From assembly GCA_002315615.1 (NCBI GenBank), contig DCHK01000066.1:1-10610 (forward strand): 10,610 bases of DNA. Direction: 5' to 3'. This document shows positions 1-6,864 of the stretch, one piece after another (within the stretch, counting starts at the first letter, position 1; each line of letters starts with the position of its first letter). The position numbers were made by a program, and so were the translations under genes. The notes beneath the pieces were generated by a model. That model searched no databases. It had not been told where the DNA came from and saw only the letters and a list, made by a program, of their open reading frames with translations. This stretch comes from Bacteroidales bacterium UBA1754 (lineage in GTDB: Bacteria > Bacteroidota > Bacteroidia > Bacteroidales > Paludibacteraceae).

Positions 1-20
1 TTTATTTCAATCATATAGTG

Positions 21-28
21 TATATTTG
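21..28 (+). promoter_or_regulatory. Bacteroidetes-type -7 promoter box for the 5' RNA element
   Basis: TATATTTG is an exact match to the Bacteroidetes sigma-factor -7 box TAnnTTTG. The matching -33 region would fall at the first few bases of the window, where only a T-rich stretch is visible, so that half cannot be judged. Transcription would start near 33-35, ahead of about 320 nt of non-coding sequence. AT-rich DNA gives chance matches to this box, so the call leans on the terminator-like hairpin further down. Confidence 0.5.
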
Positions 29-32
29 CAGT

Positions 33-321
33 GCGAACCCATGCTGTGGGTATGTCATTCACAGGACGGGGCGCACGACATAATTAAGGCGTTTACTTCA
101 AGCGCTTTGTTCTTGGCCATACAGAATCTGGAAAATTCAAATTTCAGTCAAGACGAAGCAAAGAGTAGATGTCCTACGGGTGCTATTATAAGCGCTTGCA
201 CTTGTGCAAGTGCCTTTTATGTGCATACAGCGTGGGCTTCTGCGATTTGCTCGTTCTACTGAAATGGGCAATCCAGAGCCTTGTATGGCGGAACGAGTAA
301 ATGCGAGTCCCGCTTTTTTTA
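33..321 (+). ncRNA. candidate structured RNA or terminator-containing leader
   Basis: No credible protein is encoded here, yet the sequence has more structure than the neighbouring intergenic DNA. Visible helices are: a 9-bp match CAAGCGCTT (99-107) with AAGCGCTTG (190-198); a local hairpin GCACTT-GTGC-AAGTGC (198-213); CCATACAGAATCTGG (117-131) with CCAGAGCCTTGTATGG (273-288); and a long imperfect hairpin of 229-256 with 291-315, followed by TTTTTTT. The third helix lies partly in the loop of the fourth, so both together would form a pseudoknot. Promoter box, structured body and terminator fit a stand-alone RNA of about 285 nt. Because the operon starts 36 bp after the T-run, an attenuated 5' leader is equally possible. 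I see no tmRNA tRNA-like end and no RNase P core motif. Family unknown. Confidence 0.45.
229..321 (+). terminator. long hairpin followed by a T-run (Rho-independent terminator-like)
   Basis: AGCG..GGG..CGATTTGCTCGTTC (229-256) pairs imperfectly with GAACGAGTAAATGCGAGTCCCGCT (291-314). The top of the stem, CTCGTTC with GAACGAG, is perfect for 7 bp, and the base is GC-rich. Seven T follow the 3' arm directly (314-320). This is classic intrinsic-terminator geometry with an unusually long apical region (257-290). It sits just upstream of the 358-3480 operon, so it either ends an independent RNA or controls read-through into the operon. Confidence 0.55.
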
Positions 322-357
322 TGTCTGGTTTTGAAGAAAATTCAAACTTGACATAAG

Positions 358-1224
358 ATGTTTAAAAAACTGTACAAAAAACTTTTGTCAAGCCGATGGG
401 AAGTTGGCTTTCCACATCAAAGCTTGGCAGACATTGTTTCAGGGAAACCCATCACCATTCAATGGGTAAAAAATCCCTATAAAGGTCATTGGTTTGCCGA
501 CCCTTTCGTTTTAGACGTAACCGAAGATGAAATTTATTTGTTGGTAGAAGATATGCCAACACCACAAATTAAAGCCACTCTTTCTAAACTAACCATTTCT
601 CGCAAAACGTACAACATTACAAAACGTGAAGTCGTTTTGGACTTGCCTACACATTTGAGTTTCCCAAATATATTAAGATACAATGGGAAAATATATGTTT
701 ATCCCGAAAATGTTTATGGTGGAAAATTAAATATTTACGAATACGATTCTGCTCAAAACAAATTGGTTTTTTGTGCCACACTATTAGATGAAGAAGTGTG
801 GGATTCTGTCATTACAGATTTTTGGGGCGAACCACTTTTATTCACGTCTCGGCAAGATGATTACCATCTTGATATATACAAGTGGAATGAAGAAAAGAAA
901 ACATTTACATATTGGCAATCGGTGGAGTCGGAACACAGAAATATGCGAATGGCAGGACAACTATTTAAAATTGGTGACAAAATCTATTGCCCATCTCAAA
1001 ACAGCGATAGAAACTATGGTAACGCCACCGAAATAAAAGAGGTATATTTCGAAAACGAAAAATTCTCTTTTAAAACTATCAGAACTTTAAAATCCTCACA
1101 TCCATCGCTCAAAGAAGGAATGCACACGCTCAACGAGTACAAAGGCGTGGTAGTGATAGATGTGATAGGATATAACTATCCAATAATTAATAAATGCATA
1201 AAAATATTTCGTAAGACAAAATAA
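358..1224 (+). CDS. GINT1-N-like beta-propeller protein, likely polysaccharide biosynthesis
   Basis: A 288-residue soluble protein with no signal peptide. It has the repeated short beta-blade pattern of five-bladed propellers (GH43/GH32-like) and motifs I associate with the N-terminal domain of the glucosamine inositolphosphorylceramide transferase family: WFADPFVLD (45-53), FPNILRYNGKIYVYPEN (102-118), a D-F-W-G-E-P-L-L-F block (154-162), R-M-A-G-Q (197-201) with the following Y-C-P-S-Q-N block (210-215), and G-M-H-T-L-N (254-259). In bacteria such domains occur in capsule and exopolysaccharide clusters, sometimes fused to formyltransferase-like domains; here the propeller stands alone. The reaction and substrate are unknown. 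It is the first gene of an operon with two ATP-grasp genes, 8 bp ahead of the next. The ATG at 358 lacks a clear Shine-Dalgarno, which is normal for Bacteroidota, and lies 36 bp after a terminator-like hairpin. Family fairly sure; function inferred. Confidence 0.7.
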   Translation: MFKKLYKKLLSSRWEVGFPHQSLADIVSGKPITIQWVKNPYKGHWFADPFVLDVTEDEIYLLVEDMPTPQIKATLSKLTISRKTYNITKREVVLDLPTHLSFPNILRYNGKIYVYPENVYGGKLNIYEYDSAQNKLVFCATLLDEEVWDSVITDFWGEPLLFTSRQDDYHLDIYKWNEEKKTFTYWQSVESEHRNMRMAGQLFKIGDKIYCPSQNSDRNYGNATEIKEVYFENEKFSFKTIRTLKSSHPSLKEGMHTLNEYKGVVVIDVIGYNYPIINKCIKIFRKTK

Positions 1225-1232
1225 AAATAATT

Positions 1233-2366
1233 ATGAAAATAGGTGAGGTAAAATCATACAAACACATTGTAATAGCATATGGCGATGATAATTCTCTAGG
1301 AGTAATTCGTAGCCTAGGTGAGTTGGGTATTTGTCCCATTGTTATATTAATAGATTGCCCAAATAAATGCTTAATAACAAAATGTAAATATTGTGGGCAA
1401 ATTATTACTATTTCTGATGAAAGTGAGCTAATCGGGGTTCTGAAATCACTAATTTTTGAACAGAAGGCATTCGTATATAATGGTAGTGACCTATTTGAAA
1501 CTATACTAGATAACCATTATGATGAGTTAATAGAATATTTCTATTTTTTCAATGCTGGAGGCAATGGTAAGGTTTCTTTTTATATGGATAAGAAAAATAT
1601 TTGTTCCATAGCTGAAGAATGTGGTTTTAATGTGCCTAAAAATGAACGTGTTAACGTAGGTGAACTCCCAAAAACACTTAGATATCCAGTATTCACTAAA
1701 ACGATTGCCCCATATCTACAGGGATGGAAACGAGATGTGGGTATTTACTATAATGAACAAGAGTTGCTTGAAGCTTACAAATGGTACGTCAGTGAGCAGA
1801 TGTTGTTGCAGGAGTACATTAATAAAACATATGATTATACAATTCAGGGCATTTCTATTAATGGAGGTGAAGATGTGTTTGTTCCATATATAAACAGATA
1901 TTTACGTTTTACTTCAACAACATTTGGTGGATATTTGAGATATGAACCATTAAAGGATACTGAACTAATCAATAAGATTAAGCTCTTGATGAAAAGAATA
2001 GGATATTCAGGAGTGTTTGGCATTGACTTTATTGATGATGCAGAAGGGAATAGATGGTTTTTGGAGGTGAATTTTAGATTCGATGCCGCAAACTATGCCA
2101 TTCATTATGCAGGAGTTAATCTTCCTACGTTATGGGCTATATCTACTTTGTCTGGGAAAATTGATTTAAAAGACGTAAAAAACATCGACCATAACTTTTA
2201 TGTTATGAATGAAATGGTTGATATAAAATTCGCAAGAAAAGTTGGCATATTTAAATGGTTAAAACAGTTCTTTTCGGCAGATTGTTATTACTTGTGGAAC
2301 AAGAAAGATATAAAACCCGTTTTTGCGTATTGGTACAACAAAATAAAAAGAAAACTGATAAAATAA
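1233..2366 (+). CDS. ATP-grasp domain protein (first of a tandem pair)
   Basis: A 377-residue cytoplasmic protein with the layout of carboxylate-amine/thiol ligases. Residues 1-110 are a pre-ATP-grasp alpha/beta domain (IVIAYGDDNSLGVIRSLGELG near 12-32). Residues 120-310 are the ATP-grasp fold with the nucleotide-binding lysine in YPVFTKTI (K156), the adenine-hinge segment LLQEYI (191-196), and the metal-binding end GIDFI (263-267) plus WFLEVNFRFDAAN (275-287). The usual E-x-N-P-R has F in place of P (E278, N280, R282 kept). The C-terminal 60 residues are basic and aromatic. Such enzymes join a carboxylate, via an acyl phosphate, to an amine. Next to a glycan-type propeller protein and a paralogue, modification of a surface sugar is a reasonable guess, but the substrate cannot be read. 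It lies 8 bp after the previous gene and 4 bp before the next. Confidence 0.75.
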   Translation: MKIGEVKSYKHIVIAYGDDNSLGVIRSLGELGICPIVILIDCPNKCLITKCKYCGQIITISDESELIGVLKSLIFEQKAFVYNGSDLFETILDNHYDELIEYFYFFNAGGNGKVSFYMDKKNICSIAEECGFNVPKNERVNVGELPKTLRYPVFTKTIAPYLQGWKRDVGIYYNEQELLEAYKWYVSEQMLLQEYINKTYDYTIQGISINGGEDVFVPYINRYLRFTSTTFGGYLRYEPLKDTELINKIKLLMKRIGYSGVFGIDFIDDAEGNRWFLEVNFRFDAANYAIHYAGVNLPTLWAISTLSGKIDLKDVKNIDHNFYVMNEMVDIKFARKVGIFKWLKQFFSADCYYLWNKKDIKPVFAYWYNKIKRKLIK

Positions 2367-2370
2367 AAAA

Positions 2371-3480
2371 ATGAAAGCAATTGTAGTAGGTAGTGATGGT
2401 CAAAATACAGTTGGAGTTATCCAATGCTTAGGAAGAGAAGGTATAACAGTTTTTGCGTATCTTTTTTCCGAAGACACAGGAATAGTTTCAAGCAGTAAAT
2501 ATGTAAAAAAAACATTCTTTTCAGAAACCATCTCTGAATGTATTAACCAATTAATAATTGATGGCAGAGAACAAACAAATAAGATTCCTATTGTTGCATG
2601 TAGTGATATTGTTGCTTCTCAATTAGAAATTAATAAAAACGAACTGTGCAAATACTATATTTTTGAGCACACAACGAGTGAATATACTATTAATGAAGTG
2701 CTTAATAAACCTATACAACTAAAAATTGCAAAAGAGAGCGGATTTATGGTACCATCCTTCTATGATAATGCTGACGAGCAAGGGAATGGGATACATTTCC
2801 CTTGTATCATTAAACCAATGATTAGCAAGGAAGGTAGTAAATCTGATTTAAGAGTCTGCTACGATTTGAAAACTTATCTCAGTAATTTATCTTCTTTGAA
2901 ATACACTAAAAAGTATATCGTTGAACAATATATTGAAAGAGACTACGAAATTAGCATTATTGGGTGTGGTCTATCAAACGGAGATTGTCTCATTCCCGCA
3001 ATTGAATATAAATTGACACTATATCCTCTGTACACAGGTTTAGAATGCCTTGCCAAAATCGAGGAATTCAAAGATGCAAAACTTATTGATTGTATCAAAA
3101 AATTCATTAAACGTATCGGATACGTTGGATTATTTTCTATCGAAATGATGCATAGTAAAACTGATGGAGAATATTATTTCACAGAAATAAATCCTCGAAA
3201 TGATGGCGCTAATAGTTTTATTTTAAAATACGGAGTGAATTTACCAATGGCACATGTGATGGACTTATTAGGAACAGAATATAATTGGAATGCACAAAAG
3301 AAAAAACCAGGTTACTATATTTGGGATATACACCACTTAAAATCCTTTGTTCATAAAGATATCAGCATAAAACAATGGATTTCAGAAATAGTAAAATCAA
3401 AAGGATTTTTAATGTTTGATATTCATGATATGAAGCCATTCTTCAAACAATATACTAATTGGCTAAATCGTAAAATATAA
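2371..3480 (+). CDS. ATP-grasp domain protein (second of a tandem pair)
   Basis: A 369-residue protein, similar in plan to its upstream neighbour but strongly diverged. The N-terminal domain starts MKAIVVGSDGQNTVGVIQCL. The ATP-grasp core has FPCIIKPMISKEGSKSDLR (143-161; K148 the likely ATP lysine and a glycine/serine loop the first paralogue lacks), the hinge YIVEQYI (182-188), SIEMM (256-260; E257), and the canonical metal site FTEINPRNDGAN (270-281; E272, N274, R276). Both paralogues share a YGVNLP/AGVNLP block after the metal site and a D-x-K-P-x-F motif near the C-terminus (residues 354-358 here), so they probably come from one duplication within this subfamily. The substrate is unknown; carbamoyl-phosphate-synthase-like ATP-grasp proteins of this type occur in glycan clusters. 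No clear terminator follows; the next plus-strand gene has its own promoter. Confidence 0.75.
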   Translation: MKAIVVGSDGQNTVGVIQCLGREGITVFAYLFSEDTGIVSSSKYVKKTFFSETISECINQLIIDGREQTNKIPIVACSDIVASQLEINKNELCKYYIFEHTTSEYTINEVLNKPIQLKIAKESGFMVPSFYDNADEQGNGIHFPCIIKPMISKEGSKSDLRVCYDLKTYLSNLSSLKYTKKYIVEQYIERDYEISIIGCGLSNGDCLIPAIEYKLTLYPLYTGLECLAKIEEFKDAKLIDCIKKFIKRIGYVGLFSIEMMHSKTDGEYYFTEINPRNDGANSFILKYGVNLPMAHVMDLLGTEYNWNAQKKKPGYYIWDIHHLKSFVHKDISIKQWISEIVKSKGFLMFDIHDMKPFFKQYTNWLNRKI

Positions 3481-3516
3481 ATTAATTTTTACTTCAAAAA
3501 TGAGGTCAACCGCACA

Positions 3517-3612
3517 AAACTTTTTAAGATTTTTGGAATCGATTCCGTAAATCTTATAAGATATTTGGATTCAATTCCGAAAAACTTATAAGATTTTTGG
3601 AAAGTAAAAATA
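3517..3612 (+). repeat. 32-bp tandem repeat array (two full, one partial copy)
   Basis: Three units follow in exact 32-bp register at 3517-3548, 3549-3580 and 3581-3612. The shared core reads AA(A/T)CTTATAAGATTTTTGGA. The first two units continue with ATCGATTCCG or TTCAATTCCG, while the third diverges after TTTTTGGAAA. Units two and three contain the perfect 8-bp palindrome CTTATAAG (3553-3560 and 3585-3592), and unit one contains the 12-bp palindrome GGAATCGATTCC (3535-3546). The third unit runs into the -33 region of the ATPase promoter, so the array could be an operator set. There is no spacer between units, so this is not a CRISPR. Confidence 0.75.
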
Positions 3613-3626
3613 ATCTTGTACCTTTG
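3597..3626 (+). promoter_or_regulatory. Bacteroidetes promoter of the DUF4143 ATPase gene
   Basis: TTGG (3597-3600) followed 18 nt later by TACCTTTG (3619-3626) fits the Bacteroidetes -33/-7 promoter, and the -7 box is an exact TAnnTTTG. The start codon at 3655 lies 28 nt downstream, giving a short leader. The -33 element is part of the third 32-bp repeat unit, which suggests that a repeat-binding protein would compete with or assist RNA polymerase. Confidence 0.65.
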
Positions 3627-3654
3627 CTTTGAATAATCATTCATAATCAACAAC

Positions 3655-4785
3655 ATGATAGAAAGGATATTACAAAGCAAAATAACTTCTTTTCTGAATA
3701 AAGGAAAAGCAATTGTTATTGTTGGAGCCAGACAAGTGGGAAAGTCCACATTGCTGAATAGTCTTTTTGAAAAGACCGATAATGTGCTATGGTTAACAGG
3801 CGATGAAGTGGATGTGGTTAATTTGTTTGAAAATATCACTTCCACAAGGCTCAAGGCTCTGATTGGCAAAAACAACATCGTAATTATTGACGAGGCACAA
3901 TTGATTCCAAATATTGGAAGAAAATTAAAGTTGATAACCGATTACATTAAAAATGTTCAATTGGTTGTAACAGGAAGCAGCGCTTTTGAACTCGCCAATA
4001 AATTGAACGAGCCTCTGACCGGAAGAAAATGCGAGTTTAAAATGTATCCTTTAACTTTTATGGAAATGATTAACCACACCTCGCTACTCGAAGAAAAACG
4101 GATGATACCACATAGAATGATATATGGCTATTATCCAGAAGTTGTATCTAACCCTGGTAACGAGCAAAACATACTAAAGGAACTATCGAATAGCTATTTG
4201 TATAAAGATATTTTTCAATTAGACAATATTGCAAAACCCGAAAAATTAGTAACCTTACTTCAAGCACTTTCTCATCAAATCGGACAACAGGTTTCGTATA
4301 ACGAAATAGGTCAATTGGTTGGTTTGGACTCAAAAACTGTAGAAAAATACATCGATGCGTTAGAAAAATGTTATGTAGTTTTCCGTTTAGGAAGTTTTTC
4401 TCGAAATCTTCGTAATGAGTTGAAATTCAGTCGAAAAATTTATTTTTGGGATATGGGTATCCGTAATGCTGTAATTGGCAACTTTTCTCATATTGAAAAC
4501 CGTATGGATGTTGGTGCAATATGGGAAAATTTTGTAATTGCAGAACGAATGAAGTTGCATAGTTATCAAAATGTGTTTACAAACCATTGGTTTTGGCGAA
4601 CCCAACAACAAAAAGAAATTGATTTTATAGAAGAAGTGGACGGCATACTAAGCGCCTACGAATTTAAATGGAATGCAAAGAAAAAAACTACTAAATGCCC
4701 TGAATCTTTCCGCAAAAGCTACCCCAATGCCATATTCTCGGTTATTACCGAAGATAATGTGGAAGATTTTTTGCTCAGTGAGTGA
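3655..4785 (+). CDS. AAA-family ATPase with DUF4143 domain
   Basis: A 376-residue member of the widespread AAA_14/DUF4143 family. It shows Walker A GARQVGKS (24-31), Walker B IVIIDEAQ (75-82), a sensor-like VTGSSA (105-110) and the family's LTGRK (121-125). The region from about 155 to 250 is predominantly helical and includes a winged-helix-like stretch. A C-terminal nuclease-fold region has EIDFI (321-325) and YEFKW (335-339), i.e. D323 and E336-x-K338, the spacing of a PD-(D/E)XK site. Its length is usual for the family. Cellular function is not settled for this family; copies are often numerous and found in accessory regions. The gene has its own promoter with a 32-bp repeat array directly upstream and converges on the outer-membrane gene pair. 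Family call is firm; role, including whether the nuclease fold is active, is open. Confidence 0.88.
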   Translation: MIERILQSKITSFLNKGKAIVIVGARQVGKSTLLNSLFEKTDNVLWLTGDEVDVVNLFENITSTRLKALIGKNNIVIIDEAQLIPNIGRKLKLITDYIKNVQLVVTGSSAFELANKLNEPLTGRKCEFKMYPLTFMEMINHTSLLEEKRMIPHRMIYGYYPEVVSNPGNEQNILKELSNSYLYKDIFQLDNIAKPEKLVTLLQALSHQIGQQVSYNEIGQLVGLDSKTVEKYIDALEKCYVVFRLGSFSRNLRNELKFSRKIYFWDMGIRNAVIGNFSHIENRMDVGAIWENFVIAERMKLHSYQNVFTNHWFWRTQQQKEIDFIEEVDGILSAYEFKWNAKKKTTKCPESFRKSYPNAIFSVITEDNVEDFLLSE

Positions 4786-4800
4786 GATGATTCGCAAATC

Positions 4801-4843
4801 TACAAAAATTCTCTACCTTATCCTCCACCTCAACAATAAGGTA
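4801..4843 (-). terminator. possible terminator at the end of the HHH beta-barrel gene
   Basis: A perfect 8-bp inverted repeat, TACCTTAT (4814-4821) and ATAAGGTA (4836-4843), spans the last codons and stop of the minus-strand gene. Read on the minus strand, it is followed after a few bases by TTTTTG. The stem is AT-rich and the T-run is displaced, so it would be weak. It lies between two convergent genes, where a terminator is expected. Confidence 0.35.
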
Positions 4844-6864
4844 AGGTCGGTTCGATGATTGCCGTCGATTTGTTCGAGGGAGGAGCCAATGGTTTCACGA
4901 TCGATGTATTTGGTATATGCCATTTTGAAAGCACACGAAAATCCACTTTTCAATTTTGCAGAAAGATTTAAGCAAATGCGATTGCCTTTTCCATAGAGTG
5001 ATGGCACGGAGAAAACATACAATACATCTTTCTCGTAAAAATAGATTCGATTGGCATAATTTGGTGCATCGAAAAATACATAATGAACATTTACCGAAAA
5101 TGGCGAATGTGGAACGACTGCCCCAATATTTTGCTCGATGGCAAAACCCGAAGACATTGCACCTTTTTCGCTTTCTGTGCGATTCCACTCTACCGTGTTT
5201 TGAAATTTCACATTCTCGCCAATGCCATATTTTAAGACATATTTACACGAATGTTTACCATACGGCGAAAGGTACGTAATACCACTTTCGGTGGTATTCT
5301 TTTCGTTCTCTTTGTACTTGTACCGAAGGTACATCGACAAATTATCTTTTGGTGTGAAATCTACTTGCACCAATGCGTCGTTACCTTCTGACGACATTGC
5401 CACACCACTCTTGAACCACGGAAAACGAAATGCATCATAATAGGCAGAAAAACGGAAATGTCCGAACGGCAAAACTTCGGCACCCACATAAAAACCCGAT
5501 TCGTTGCAAGGTGAAGAATTTTCGCCAAAAGAATTGCCATACCACGCCTGATATTTTTCGGAATAATATCGTTGAATTGCTATAAAACGAACGCGCGAAA
5601 TTGGCGAAAAAAACATTCCGTTGAGCGTAGCCATAGCATTGTGACTAAACGAAAAAGCAGTTTCTCCAAAAAATTTCCACTTCGGCATATTCACTGCATA
5701 ATTTGCCGAGACATTAAACTGCCGTTTGCCCGAAAAATAATATTGATTGTAGTAATTGCTTGTCGGTACTAAAGAGTCTGCCAACAAAACGCCTACCGCA
5801 GTTATTCCTCCTTGAAAAACTCCTTTCTGAAAATTGAAATTCGCACCACCAACTTGTTGCCTCAACACATTCTTTTTGCCCATTTCCAATTCCGTACGAT
5901 GATAGCCGTCGGTTTTGATAGATGAAAAATTATCTGTTCCTACAATTGGCGTGGCATCCAACTTTTTGTTTGAATAGAATGCCGAGAAATGCAGATTTCT
6001 TTTGATTGCGAATGTAGCGCCCACGCCACGAAAAAAACGATATTCGTTACTCGAAGCAGAACGACTCAAGCCCGAAGATTTAGGCAAAACATTCAATACA
6101 TACGACGATTTCCCCATCGAGAAATTTGTGTTCAACACCAATCCATACCCAAACGAAGCACTAAAATTGCCCACCACAATTTTATCGAGTTTCCACAAGT
6201 TATTCAGTTGCAAATATGGCGCATAATAGTCGAAACCTTTTTGATGAGAATTCCAAAATGGCTCGCCTGCATCTTTTTCCATCGTTATACCAAAAATCAA
6301 CTTGTTTTTTGCATCGAAAGAATAACGTACAGTTTGGGCAATTGGACCACCAAGATAACTTTTGTTTGGATTTTTTTGCAATGTTTCTTCGTCCACATTT
6401 TTATATCCTGCACGTCGCTCTACAGTATAATTTGTTTTGGAATAGATTTCGTGAACACCATTTTTCAAATAATCACCTACAGAAAAAGTATCAATTTGTG
6501 CCGAATTGTTAATTTCTGCAAATAATAAAAGTGTTTTTATTGTCTGCTCGTCAAAACCATCAATCACACTCAATTCGTACACCGAAAGAAATGGTTTGTA
6601 GGTATATTGATAATACATAAAATTTTCAATCTGCTCTTCAGAAAGGAAATAGAGTTCGCTCAACTGCTCTTTTGTAACAGTATTAAGATTCAACTTATTT
6701 TGCGAAAGCGACACAAAATTTTCGTACAGAAAACTGAAATCTTCATCCTCGCGACTCTCGGCAATTTGTTCTACAATATTCTCGATGTGCGATGGCAAAT
6801 CTTCCTCTTGCGCCGAAAGCATAAAAGGAAAAATAAGCAAAAAAGTGCAACGTAGAAATTTCAT
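4813..6864 (-). CDS. helix-hairpin-helix outer-membrane beta-barrel protein
   Basis: A 683-residue exported protein. Residues 1-18 form a signal peptide (MKFLRCTFLLIFPFMLSA, then Q19). Residues about 56-118 hold helix-hairpin-helix repeats of the ComEA type (KLNLNTVTKEQLSEL at 57-71, then FLSVYELSVIDGFDEQTI at 92-109). From about 130 to the end there are alternating amphipathic beta-strands typical of an outer-membrane barrel, including FGYGLVL (238-244) and SSNEYRFFRGVGA (271-283), motifs that recur in Bacteroidota proteins of this kind. Its function is not established. The HHH part would lie in the periplasm and could bind DNA or simply act as a helical plug; that is inference. The start overlaps the upstream gene's stop as ATGA (6861-6864), so translation is probably coupled. 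It converges with the DUF4143 gene at a 27-bp gap. Confidence 0.8.
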   Translation of the reverse strand: MKFLRCTFLLIFPFMLSAQEEDLPSHIENIVEQIAESREDEDFSFLYENFVSLSQNKLNLNTVTKEQLSELYFLSEEQIENFMYYQYTYKPFLSVYELSVIDGFDEQTIKTLLLFAEINNSAQIDTFSVGDYLKNGVHEIYSKTNYTVERRAGYKNVDEETLQKNPNKSYLGGPIAQTVRYSFDAKNKLIFGITMEKDAGEPFWNSHQKGFDYYAPYLQLNNLWKLDKIVVGNFSASFGYGLVLNTNFSMGKSSYVLNVLPKSSGLSRSASSNEYRFFRGVGATFAIKRNLHFSAFYSNKKLDATPIVGTDNFSSIKTDGYHRTELEMGKKNVLRQQVGGANFNFQKGVFQGGITAVGVLLADSLVPTSNYYNQYYFSGKRQFNVSANYAVNMPKWKFFGETAFSFSHNAMATLNGMFFSPISRVRFIAIQRYYSEKYQAWYGNSFGENSSPCNESGFYVGAEVLPFGHFRFSAYYDAFRFPWFKSGVAMSSEGNDALVQVDFTPKDNLSMYLRYKYKENEKNTTESGITYLSPYGKHSCKYVLKYGIGENVKFQNTVEWNRTESEKGAMSSGFAIEQNIGAVVPHSPFSVNVHYVFFDAPNYANRIYFYEKDVLYVFSVPSLYGKGNRICLNLSAKLKSGFSCAFKMAYTKYIDRETIGSSLEQIDGNHRTDLTLLLRWRIR

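Noticed and set aside
26..262. 78-residue open frame in the 5' region
   Set aside because: It starts at a TTG inside the -7 promoter box, is rich in cysteine and has no recognisable domain. The region is better explained by RNA structure.
1..357. tmRNA, RNase P RNA or SRP RNA
   Set aside because: No tRNA-like 3' end, no tag-peptide frame, no RNase P conserved core and no SRP Alu/S-domain motif could be found.
3517..3612. CRISPR-like array
   Set aside because: The 32-bp units abut with no spacers, there are only two to three copies, and no cas genes are in view.
3489..3878. 129-residue minus-strand open frame
   Set aside because: It lies antisense to the DUF4143 gene start, its promoter and the 32-bp repeats; the composition is that of a shadow frame.
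5989..6525. 178-residue plus-strand open frame
   Set aside because: It is antisense to the HHH beta-barrel gene and has no domain-like features; the coding evidence is on the other strand.
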